DNA of 64,000 bases from Diploptera punctata (lineage: Eukaryota > Arthropoda > Insecta > Blattodea > Blaberidae): the NCBI GenBank assembly GCA_030220185.1, contig JASPKZ010003422.1:1-64000 (forward strand). The letters run 5' to 3'. Positions 34,001-46,000 of this stretch are shown one piece after another. The position numbers were made by a program, and so were the translations under genes. The notes beneath the pieces are model-generated. The model was not told the DNA's origin and searched no databases. It saw nothing but the letters and a program-made list of their open reading frames with translations. Within the stretch, counting starts at the first letter, position 1, and the number at the start of each line of letters is the position of its first letter.

Positions 34001-37000
34001 CTGTTTGTTGTTGTGGATAAATGGTGTTTTTTGCCGTCCTTTTTTATTTTGTATATTGTGTACAAATCTATATGCTTTCTGGCCATCTTTCCTATAATCC
34101 ATTTTTTGGAGGAAGTTATTAAAATTTTCTCTTTTATTGCTGTTAATTTCTTTTTTGAGTTGTGCGCACAGTTTTCTCCAATTTTGTACATCTTTTGGGT
34201 CTTTTGTTTTTTCTTCTGCTTTATTTCTAGCGAGCTCTCGGTCTATTTTCATTCTTTCTAATTTTGAATTCCAGAAGGGTTTGTAGTTTTTAACTATTCC
34301 TCGTGGTATATATTTTTTTGCTGTTTTTAATATTATTTTGCATATAGATTTGTTAATTTGATCTGACTGAAGTGATACGTTTAAAGGATTTTCAAATTTG
34401 GTTTCCAGTTCGTCTGTGTACAGTTTCCAATTGGCTTTTTTGAAGTTCCACCTGGGTTTAAGATGCATTGGAAGTAAGTTGTTATTCCCCAGTTGAATAG
34501 TAGCAATGATGGCTCTATGTCCTGAGCCAGGATCTTCTACAATTTGTTTTTTGGTTTTGGAGTATAAATTAGAAGATACAAAGAGTAAGTCAGGATTAGT
34601 TCCTGAACCAGAGTAATGTATATATGTTGGAGGATCCTCTTTGTTGTGTATTATTTCTATGGGTGTTGAATTTAATAAGTCTTCTACAATTTTCCCTGCA
34701 TTATTAGATCTGGTATAGCCCCATCGTCGTGAATGGGCATTAAAATCTCCCATTATAATTGTGTTTGGGTTTATTGTAATATGTTCAAGATTAGGGGAGT
34801 TATTTGGTGGATTATAAATTGAATATATATTGTACTGAGATTTATTTATCCATATGTTAATTTTAATTATTTCAATTTTGTCTACATTGTCCATTTCTTT
34901 AGATAATTTGAACAGACGAAGTCATATGTGTTCGAATTCCAACTAAAATACCACTGCTTATTTGTCGTCCTTTAGGAAGTATGTGAACAGTAAAATCCTT
35001 GAAGTGGTAATATTGTAACTGTTCCTGTGTGAGATTTGCTTCTTGAATTGTGAATACATCAATTTGGTGGTCAGATAGCATTTTTGTAAGTTCAGTCTTT
35101 TTAGCTTGTGATAGTCCTCCAGTATTCCACTGGAGGATTTTGATCAAGTTTGGTTTGGTATATTTGTTTCCTTGAAGAAAGGTCCCCGTCCGGAGATCCG
35201 AATGGGGGACTATTTTACCTCCGGATTTGTATTTCTTTTTCCAAGGCTTCATGTTTGTATTGGAGTACAATAAACTAGTTGTAACCGTTTAGTAGTAGGC
35301 ACCACATGTGGTGGTTACGTCACCCATAGAGAGAAAGTAGGTATAGGAAGGAAGGAGAAATGAACCCCTAGGCCTCGAGTACAAGGGAGACTGGATAGAA
35401 AAGTTGAAAGAGGGAATTGGTATGGGGAGGAGAAGTAATACCAATTCGGTCAAAAAAGAAAAACTCACCAAGCTGACCAGTGCTTGTTGGTGAGTAGCCC
35501 TTCCCTTTCGTTCATCATGCATAAGCATGATTACTAACAGCTGCACCACGAGAAGGTGAGGGATTGGACACTAGGTTACTGTCCAGGTCGGTTCCTTTAA
35601 GCCTTCGATGGAAGGAATTAAAGGGTCTCCTCTCTGTTAAAAACAGTAGCCTCGACTGTAAATGTTATATATTTTAAATTCTTAATATTTTTGTGAGAGA
35701 TTGCTTCCACTGGCTTAATGACATGACATTCTAGGCACTAAAGCGACCACTCTAGTTAACAAATTAATGAGTCATTTTAACATCCCACCTCATATTTCAT
35801 GTTTTTTCAAACACGGCAACTATAGTTTTCAAATGATCTTGTCATTCATTTTCAACCGCCATTATGACTACCGGATATTCGTTGGAATCTCCCTCTATAG
35901 CGTTGCCATCTGGTGTTGATTTGACAAACTTCGAGATATCGTTGCCATCTGGTGTTGATTCGATGAACTTCGAGATGAGGTCACGTTCATCCGGAATGTC
36001 GAAATTCATAGATTTAAATTTGTTCTTCTGTATAAATATTTTCTCCCAAACTGTCAAATCCAAAGGTTTTTCCAAATGTTTTAGAAGTTTAGCTTCAAAT
36101 GATCTTGTCATTTGAAAACTATAGTTACCGTGTTTGATAAAACATGAAATATGAGGTAAGATGTTAAAATGACTCATTAATTTATTACTCTAGTGTTGTT
36201 GTTATAGTGTACACGGTTATCAATATTTACAGAAAAGAAAGAAAACCATCCATTTAACCATTTATACAATAAAAGTGGAAACATGTCATAATCGAACAGG
36301 AAGAAATCTGTACAATAATGTACATAAATTGTCCAGAAAAAGATTCACCACCTGAGTATAAAAAAGGCACATGTTACTAAATTAGTAATTTCTGAAGTGT
36401 CATAGTCTTCTAATTCAGAGAACCAACTGTTTTTTTTTAATTCAGTGTATAATTGTCAGTGAGATAAGATCCCTGAAAGAAATGTTCTATGTTGCTCATA
36501 ACTATGGCATGTGCTGAACTATTTATATACATATATATATGTATGTCCACTGATGTGGTCTCGAGGTAGCGTGCTGTCTTGTCATGCAGCGGGTTCTGGG
36601 TGAGGTTTTTCCTCACATGTAAGAAAAATGTCAGGAAAACTTTAAGGCCCAAACGGTTCCCGAACATCATATGGCCATCGCAATCATCATCATTCATATT
36701 CATCTTAGATTAGGTGCTCCTGGCGCACCACTATCATCATCACCCATCATATCATCGGGGCAATGTAACCCTGCCTTCCAGGTGCCCCAAACTCAGAAGT
36801 GGGTTACAAGTATGCCATGCCAGGAGAGAACACGAGGAATGTCGAAAGGCAACCTGGGGTATTTGCAAAAAAAAAAATTATTTTCTTTTATTTATTATGA
36901 GTGTTACACGCTAATTTATTATATTAATTATATTATTTTAAGTCTGAACATCTTACCTCAATATTAACGTTGATTTGTTCTTGAACATGTTTCAAAACAA

Positions 37001-40000
37001 TTCTGTTCTATCGTCAGCTTTTCCAGACTGGTTTTATTTATGTTACATGGTTGGTATCTAATGTCGAGCACTTGATAATGAAATCATTCGCTCTATTTAT
37101 GTTATATTGTGTTGCACAACCTGGATGTCGATGTCACCTCCATCCTGTGGTTGGCCAAAGAACCTCCAAACAAGGTCACGCTCCATCGGTATATCAAAAT
37201 TCATAACTCTGTTTCTGTTCTTCTCAATATAATTTTTTTCCCAAATAGTCAGCCCTTTTATATTCAGAAGAACAGAAACAGAGTTATGAATTTTGATATA
37301 CCGATGGAGCGTCACCTTGTTTGGAGGTTCTTTGGCCAACCACAGGATGGAGGTGACATCGACATCCAGGTTGTGCAACATAATGTAACATACATAAAAC
37401 CAGTCTGGAAAAGCTGATGATAAAACGGAATTGTTTTGAAGCATGTTCAAGAACAAATCAACATTAATATTGAGGTAAGATGTTCAGACTAAAAATAATA
37501 TAATTAAAATAACCTCAAAATATAACTTCCTAAAATTAAATATTTATTAGAAGCTCATCTAGACATTCTAAATTGGAAAAAATTAGAAATACAATCATCA
37601 GACAACAAATGAAAGTCCAAAATTCAATATTATATTTTGTGAGATACAGACAACTAGAATGGTATTGTCATATACATAGGATGCCAGAGAAAAGATTACC
37701 CAGACAATGGATTCCACCTGGAAAAGGAACGAGAGGTCAACGTACATTTAAATGAATGGATGATGTAAGAAGAGGTATGAGGGAGCTAGATCTGGAAGAA
37801 TTGGAATGAGAAGATAGAGAAGAACGGAGAAAGAAGATAAAAATTTGAAAAGCTTTGGGAACAGGAAGATGTTTCTATTACATTGTAAACCTGTTTATAA
37901 AAATAAACGAAACCTCTGAAACTGATTTGAGGTAATATGAGCTGAGATGTAAAGAACATGTGTAATCTTTAAAACATCTTTAAATTAACCATCTGGTATT
38001 TCATTTCTTTTCTAGTACCAGATCCCTCTTGTTTACTTTCGCTATGTGCCTGACCTCTTGTTTTCTTTGAAGCCGAAAGGTTCATTTCTGTCTTTCCACA
38101 TCTCTTTACTTTAACCTCATGGATTGCCCACATAAGCTGCATGTTCAAACGCAACCCCATTGCAACTTATAACAATGGACTTGTGTCATCAGCTACAGCT
38201 GGATGCACATAATGAAGAATGAATGAAAGAACATGTTTATATAATAAATTTGGGAATTTTTAACATTATGAGGTTTAATTCATAAGAATTAAATGAATCG
38301 TGGTTTCTTCTTACCTCATACTTCTATGTTTTTTTTAAAACACGTACTGCAGTATCAGCGACCATCGTCACCACCTCAGCTGTTTTCACGACTGTCAATT
38401 TTTTTTTGCCAGTAATTATCCACACTGTCATCTGGTGATCTTTTGAAGGAATTATTTTCTTCAAAAGAACACCAGACGGCAGTTTAGAAAATAATTCCTT
38501 CAAAAGAACACCAGATAGCAGTTTGGATAATTACCGGCAAAAAAAAAATTGACAGTTGTGAAAACAGCTGAGGATGGTGACAATGGTTGCTGATACTGCA
38601 GTACTGTGTTTAAAAAAACATAGAAGTATGAGGTAAGAAGAAATCACGATTCATTTAATTCTTATGAAACAATGTGTTTTGATTTTAAATAAAATTTCTT
38701 TACACCTCACCTCATATCTTGAGTCGATAATTACAAGTTTAGGTACATGTGAAACAGATGTAAAAACTAAAATTTCAATGGCAAAAAATGCAATTAAGAC
38801 ATTACATTGAATAATTTGAAACAAAAATATTACAAAGGAAACTAAAATAAAAATTTATAAGAGCATAATATAGAACATTTTGTCATATGGAAGTGAAACT
38901 TGGTCTCTGACGGAATAAAATTAGAACAGTTGAATTTGATTATCTTAGAAGAAGCCTCCAAAAAACACAAGGCAGGATAAAATAAGAAATGAATTCCTTT
39001 GGAAAGAAATGAATGTCACCACATCTGATGTTAAGAGGACTGAAAATCAAACTCTTAAATGGTATGGCCATGTACAGAGAATGGAAGATGAAAGATGGCT
39101 AAAAAATATATACCAATGGTCACCCCTGGAAGAAATAAATGTCATAGACCAAGATAGAAATGGAAAACCTATGTCACAACTATAATGGATGATAGGAATT
39201 TGGAAGGAGATTGGAATGATAAAAATAAATGGAAACTTATTACAACAAACCTATAAGTGAGGGAAAGCCAAAGAAGAAAAAATTAAAGCTCATATAATGG
39301 ATCAATTTACCTGTTTGTATTCGACATTAACCAGCTGAGCACCGCAACTGCACACATTATCTTCAACTGTCACTTTCTGAGCATCGTCAAACAAGTGGAT
39401 GATCACATCACATCTAGAAAAATACAATTTGCATCCATGCCAAACATTATTTTTATATTTAAACAATCTTTTATATCACATCCAAAAATTTACAAAAGTT
39501 GTAATTCTATGTGACTCCAAAGCAGCCATTCTTGCTATAACACGAGACACAACACCCAAAAGCATCAAAATTATCGAATGTCACAAAATAATAAAACAGT
39601 TATCCCGTCTACATAAAAAAGTTGTACTTCAATGGATTCCGGCCCATTGTGGAGTGACAGGCAATGAAATAGCCGATTTTCTAGCCAAGAAGGGTAGCAA
39701 AATTGTTTCAAACCCAACTTCTGCTCCAGTTTCCTTTCACTCTATTAAAAGAATTATCTCAAATAAATATATCAATAAACTTAGAGAAGAATACACCACC
39801 AAAACATCTGGAAAGAAATGGGAAAATCTACAAGCTTATGACATTACTACATTACAAAGAAAATCTGCAGTAGCAACATTCAGACTGCTAACGGGACATG
39901 ACTGCTTGAATAAACACCTACACAGAATTGGCATAACAGATTCACCTAAATGCCCTTTTTGCAATTTAAATGAAGATATGGAAAGAAACCATCTCCTCCG

Positions 40001-43000
40001 TTGTCCAGCTTTTGTAGAAGAGACCAGCCTTTCTGCTAAATATTGGAGTGCAAGAGAGCGAATGATTTCATTATCAAGTGCTCGACATTAGATACCAACC
40101 AACCATATTTAAACAAAAGCTCAGCTCTGGGCATGCTATTATGTACAGTAAAACAAATTTTTAGGACAAATATGCCTTAAATTTCAACAAATGGAGTTAC
40201 TTTTTTTACGTTTAAAATTAGGCTATAATTCGTTAAAATCATTTGATCGGATTTGAACATTTTTTCAATGTTTTTATTATTCATTTCATACATCTTAATG
40301 ATGGATAAATCATATTTGAAGAGAACCCAGGACCTTTCGCATTCTAAGCGAATGCTCTAACCAAGTGAGCTACCTGAGAAAGTTCCAATCTAAATGCAAA
40401 TTTTTCTCTCATATACGCTGTTAATTCCCTGCACTAAATGCTATGAAACCTTAGCTTCTATCTTGCAAATGGCAGCTTCTTTATTAAAAAGATATTTAAA
40501 ATTCATCGGAGTACATTTTGTTTAAACAACTCACCTCATAGGATTCATGCTTCCATGATACCGCGGTTTCAAACAGTCGTGTTCATCCTCAGCCATAACT
40601 CCGACTGACGAAATTCTTCAGCCGTCAACTGTTCTATAGTCACCATCTTCAATGCTGCCATCTATGGTTGAATTTATGAACTTCAAAATCAAAGTAATTT
40701 CGTTAGGGATATCAAAATTCATTGATCTATCTTTATTTTTCTGAATGTATATTTTCTCCCAAACTGTCAATTCCAAAGGTTTCTCTACTTGTTTTAAAAG
40801 TTTAGCTTCTCTTCCAATTTTATGATGTTCTAATAAACTATGTGCAAACTATTTAATAAACTATATTAAAAATTGTGAAATTGAAAAATCTGCAATTGCT
40901 GCACATAGTTTATTAGAACATCATAAAATTGGAAGAGAAGCTAAACTTTTAAAACAAGTAGAGAAGCCTTTGGAATTGACAGTTTGGGAGAAAATATACA
41001 TTCAGAAAAATAAAGATAGATCAATGAATTTTGATATCCCTAACGAAATTACTTTGATTTTGAAGTTCATAAATTCAACCATAGATGGCAGCATTGAAGA
41101 TGGTGACTATAGAACAGGTGACGGCCGAAGAATTTCATCAGTCGGAGTTATGGCTGAGGATGAACACGACTGTGTTTGAAACCGCGGTATCATGGAAGCA
41201 TGAATCCTATGAGATGAGTTGTTTAAACAAAATGTTCTCCGATGAATTTCAATTAATTTTATTCGTTAAACAGTCCCTAACAAATGCCACTCTTGATTTC
41301 CAAATTCTCTGGATAAATTGAAATCACTCGTGACATTATTTATGAAAGATTATTTAATTAATTTTTTTTTTCTGTTTAGGAGTGACCTGTTGCAGCCAAG
41401 TTTCCATTTGGGTCCAGAAGCCGGGTCGAGCACCAGAACGCCTCCTTCACACTCGACACAGCTTGAAATGCCTGTACTGTTGAGGCTGTGAGGGCACGTA
41501 GGGTGAGTGCACGAGTTACATCCGCTGCCCTTCTTCATCTCCCTGCAAAACACAACAAAAATTTGTATAGAAAAAAAATTGAAAACAAAGGTGAAAGAAC
41601 ATCTTAGAAATGTCAAAAATGGTGAAGTGGAAAAGTCAGCAGTAGCTGCTCATGCTTGGTCTGAAAAACATCTAATTGATATAAAAGCTAGTTTAATTCC
41701 AACTCCAAGCGTAACAGTCCTAGGCTAGAAGGCCCTTGGTCTACCAGCCATCCACATGTGTTAATCACAGAGGTAGATGTTCATCTAGCCAGTGTACGGG
41801 TGACATGTGGTCCCCAGCCGTTACAGCTGGTCTTCTCAACCTGGAGCTGCTACTTATTGTAGCTACCCAAATGCCTTACGATGCTGGGTGGACACTGGTC
41901 CCATACTTCCATGAGAAAATTTCTTCCCCCACAGGGACTCGAACCAGTGCAAGTCCCATAGCTCTGCGCCAAGGCTTCTTGCCTTAACCACTCAGCTACG
42001 GCACGGGACTAGTTCAATTAAACATTCAGAAAAACAAAGGGAAACTTATGAACTTCGAAATTCCCGCAAATTTTGACCTGATCCAGAGGTTCATCGGTCC
42101 ACCAACAGAGGGAAGAAGAAGAGTTTCTTCCGATCGACATAACACCAGTCGCCAAGAAGGTACTGAGGATGAGACAGTTGTGGTCTCGAAATCGCGATCT
42201 ACTTAGAAGATTTATATGAGGAGAGGTAAGAAACATTTCATTTCACCATATTTGGAGTCTGTTCATCTTACCTAAAAATTAGAACCAAAGAACACATAAG
42301 AAATATTAAAAATGGGGAAACAAAAAAATCTGCAGTTGCTTCTCATTTTTGGTCTTTTCAGACCATAATATAAATTCAGACACTAAATTATTAAAACAGT
42401 TAGAAAATACAAAAGAGCTGACTATTTGGGAAAAAATCTATATTCAGAAGAACAAAAACAAGAGTTATGAATTTTGAAATACCGACGGAACGTGCCCTTG
42501 TTTGGAGGTTCTTTGGCAACCACACGATGGAGCTGACATCGACATCCAGGGTGTGCAACATAAATCAAACCAGTCTGGGCAAGATGCTGATGATGTTCAA
42601 GAACAAATCAACATTAATATTGAGGTAAGATGACCAGACTCCAAATAATTTAATTAAAAAAACCTCAAAATATTACTTCCTAAAATAAAACATTAACTGG
42701 TATTTGGTTTGATCATCCTATCATTACATATTTAACTAAAATTTTATTACATCTCATATTCTTCTTCTTCCTCTTCTCTTGAAATCAAATCATTTTCACC
42801 AGTAATTTCAAAGTTTATTTATTTCTCCTTTTCGTTTTTTACACAGATTTTTTTTTCCCAAACCGTGATCTCTCTGGTTTTTCTACTTTAAACATCCTAC
42901 CGAAAGAAATGGCAACTTAATAAAACAAATAGAAAAATCCAAAGATCTCACGGTTTGGGAAAAATTCTACATTCAAAAAAACGAAATGGAGAATGAACTT

Positions 43001-46000
43001 TGAAATTCCAGGGGAAAATTATTTGATTTTGAGATTCTTCACTATACCAACAGAGGGAGCTGGAGTCACCTCTTCAAGATGACATAAAAACAGTCATGAA
43101 AATATATGGGATCGAACCAAAGAAGGTCTCAAAATTGGTCTAAGAAGAAGAAGAAAAAGAATATGAGGTAAGATAACAATAAATGACCATTATATTTAAC
43201 TTTTACAGGAATTAATCACTATGAGGTTTAATTTATGGTAAAATCAAATGTTTCCTATCTCTCCTCATATAAATTTTCTAAGTAGATCGCAATTTCGAGA
43301 CCATAACGGTCTCATCTTCAGTACTATTTTGGCGACTGATGTTATGTCGATCGGAAGAAACTCTTCTTCTTCCCTGTTGGTGGACCGATAAACCTCTGGA
43401 TCAGGTCAAAATTTGCAGGAATTTTGAAGTTCATAAGTTTTCCTTTGTTTTTCTGAATGTGGATCTTTTCCCAAACTGTCAGTTCCTTTTGCTTCTCTAT
43501 TTGTTTAATTAGACTGGGTTTTATTTCAATTAAATGTTTTTTTGGACCAAGCATGAGCACCTACTGCTGACTTTTCTACTTCTCCATTTTTGACAATCAC
43601 CCTTAAGGGTGAAAGAACATCTTAGAAACGTCAAAAATGGAGAAGTGGAAAAGTCAGCAGTAGCTGCTCATGCTTGGTCTGAAAAACATTTAATTGAATC
43701 AAAAGCCAGTCTAATTAAACAAACAGATAAACACAAAGAACTCACGGTTTGGGAAAAGATCCACATTCAGAAAAACAAAGGAAAACTTATGAACTTCGAA
43801 ATTCCCGCAAATTCTGACCTGAACCAGAGGTTCATCGGTCCACCAACAGAGGGAAGAAGAAGAGTTTCTTTCAATCAACATAACATCAGTCACCAAAATA
43901 GTACTGAAGATGAGACCGTTATGGTCTTGAAATCGCGATCCACTTAGATTTGTATGAGGAGAGGTAAGAAACATTTAATTTTACCATAACCATTATATGT
44001 TTGTATACCTGAATGGTGGATGATTGAAACAATACGGGCAGAAGGGATAGCTCTTGCCCTTGGCTCCGGCTGACCAAGACAACAGTTCAAAATCATCGAG
44101 TGGACACTTGAGCTCCTTATAAATACGAATGTTTCCGTTCTGAGGAAGGTTGTAAGTTTCATCGCAGTGTGAACAGTGCATTCGTGACGGCTTTGCCTGA
44201 ATGTACTTCATGTAGCGACGACACTTGCCACACCTGCAAATTAACATTATTATATTTATGCTCATGATGTAGTATTATTGAGCGATAACAAGGAGATACT
44301 TACACATACACTCTATTCAATAACACTAAGAAATTGGGACTGGAAGTAAACATCAATAAAGCTACTTATTTTAGGAATTCACACTATGAGATATATTCAT
44401 TTAGGTAGAATTGTTTATATCACTTGAACAATATGAGGTGAGTGACATAAAAAATTCTACCTAAATCAATAAAACTAAATATATGTTCACACATAAAAAT
44501 GCATTATATAATGGAAATGGATAACTAATGACAAATGTAGGATATTTTGAAGAAGTGGCTAGTACCTAGGAATAATAATCACAAATAGGAATGAGATGTA
44601 CAAACAAATTAAACATAGGTTCAATTCTGGAAATGCATGTTATTATGCATTACAGGGACTCTTGTCTCCCAGCTCCTTTCAAAAAACGTTAAACTGAAAA
44701 TATATAAAACTATTATTCTAACAGTTATATTATATGGATGCAAAACATGGACTATTACTTTAAGGAAGGAAAGAAGATTACAAGTCATATTTGAAGAGAA
44801 AAATTATACGCTCAGACCGGGACTTGAACCCAGGTCACTTGGTTCTCTAGACCAAGTGGCCTACCACCTGAGCTACCTGAGCATGTACCGATCTAAATGC
44901 AAACCAAGAGTCCTCGGTCCAAGTTCCGGTCTGAGCATATAATTTTTCTCTTCAAATATGATTTATCCATCATTGAGATGTATGAAATTAATAATAAAAA
45001 GATTACAATTATTTAACGGGGGCAAGCCCGTAGCATAGTGGTTAAGGCACTGAGCTACAAGCCGGAGGGTCGAGGGTTCAAGTCCCGTTGGGGTCAGGAT
45101 TTTTAAACTGACCCAAACCCCCTGGCGCCACTATGGCCCTGAGGTCGACTCAGCCTCTAACGGAAATGAGTACCAGACGCTTGTTCTGGGGGTAAAGGCG
45201 GCCGTCACGCAGGGCTGACAACCTGGCTGACAAAGTGCCGATTGTCTAGGAAAAGTGGGAGCCTTAACCTCCTACTACCCCAAGAGCCTCCTGAGGCCTG
45301 TTGTGGGATCACTTTACTTTTACAATTATTTAAGAATAAAGTTCATAGGAAAATATTTGGGTCAAAAAGAGATGAACAGACAGGTGAATGGATAAAATTA
45401 TATAATAGTGAGCTTTATGCTCTTCTTGTAGGAAAACCAGTTGGTAGACCTAGAATGAGGTGGGAGAATAATATTAACCATGATTTGAAGGAAGTAAATT
45501 ATACAGGGAATGATTGGAAAACATTAGCTCAGGTTAGGGATGTATGGAGAGCTTATGTCCTTGCAGCCATGAAACTTACAAGTTCAGTGAGTTAGTTAGT
45601 TATGGGAATGCACAATGGTTTGTTTTAATGAAAGCAGGCAGATAATATAAGATAATGTAAAATGGAGAAATTCTTTATTTTACAGATGTGTTTCACTTGT
45701 GTTTGTCAGGTTAAATGTTCAGGCCCCAAATGGGAGTCAATGACCAATCACATTTCAATGAATTTTATTTTACAACCAATTACAGTCATGTTTCACCTCA
45801 CTATTTGCCTAATTCTGTTTACCAAAATACAGAAAGCTTCTCCTTTTTAACATTCTGAACAGGTCAGAGCATTATTTTGCAGTGACTGACTCTCCAACAA
45901 ATATGCTGAATATAGCAAATAATGAACAGATTCCTTTGAACTACACATTTGATAATTGTGTTTTTAAATAATGACTTTACTGAGTTGTTTCCTAAAAAAT

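Larger units (their letters stand above)
38240..38672. mobile_element. Foldback PLE-derived element 10
   Basis: Arms 38265-38458 and 38459-38668 mirror each other, with the tail ACATTATGAGGTTTAATTC on the left only. Both arms carry hammerhead cores. Confidence 0.85.
40498..41245. mobile_element. Foldback PLE-derived element 11 with paired hammerheads
   Basis: Minus arm 40498-40875 and plus arm 40885-41245. The plus arm encodes [20 protein letters not shown]. Terminal regions contain CTGAGGATGAACACGAC and GAAACCGCGGTATC on both arms. Inserted next to repeat R3. Confidence 0.88.
41567..42245 (+). mobile_element. PLE 3' fragment with nested SINE E, next to exon J acceptor
   Basis: [20 protein letters not shown] and [17 protein letters not shown] precede the [24 protein letters not shown] follows. 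Starts about 25 bp from the TOP3B exon J acceptor. Confidence 0.85.
43198..43988. mobile_element. Foldback PLE-derived element 15, 12-bp TSD next to exon I
   Basis: Arms 43235-43600 and 43604-43985 mirror. The plus arm encodes [20 protein letters not shown] and [20 protein letters not shown]. Left tail AGGAATTAATCACTATGAGG. ACCATTATATTT (43186-43197) and ACCATTATATGT (43989-44000) are the target duplication; the right copy starts 8 bp from exon I. Confidence 0.88.
44250..45600 (+). mobile_element. RTE LINE fragment with three nested insertions
   Basis: Frames [20 protein letters not shown] and [20 protein letters not shown], then [20 protein letters not shown]. Interrupted by a 101-bp PLE derivative, a tRNA-like foldback and SINE B, each with a target duplication. 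Confidence 0.88.

Noticed and set aside
33959..34261. Plus-strand 100-codon hydrophobic frame (membrane protein)
   Set aside because: Shadow of the LINE coding strand; Phe/Ile-rich because the opposite strand is Lys/Asn-rich.
31491..35270. Long minus-strand frames read as a host gene
   Set aside because: Endonuclease, RT and RNase H domains in LINE order, (ACCA)n tail, a second near-identical copy at 39460-40091, and frameshifts.
36920..37545. Clean 12-bp duplication for PLE element 9
   Set aside because: Flanks share only about 7-8 bp (TTTATTA); not counted among the supported duplications.
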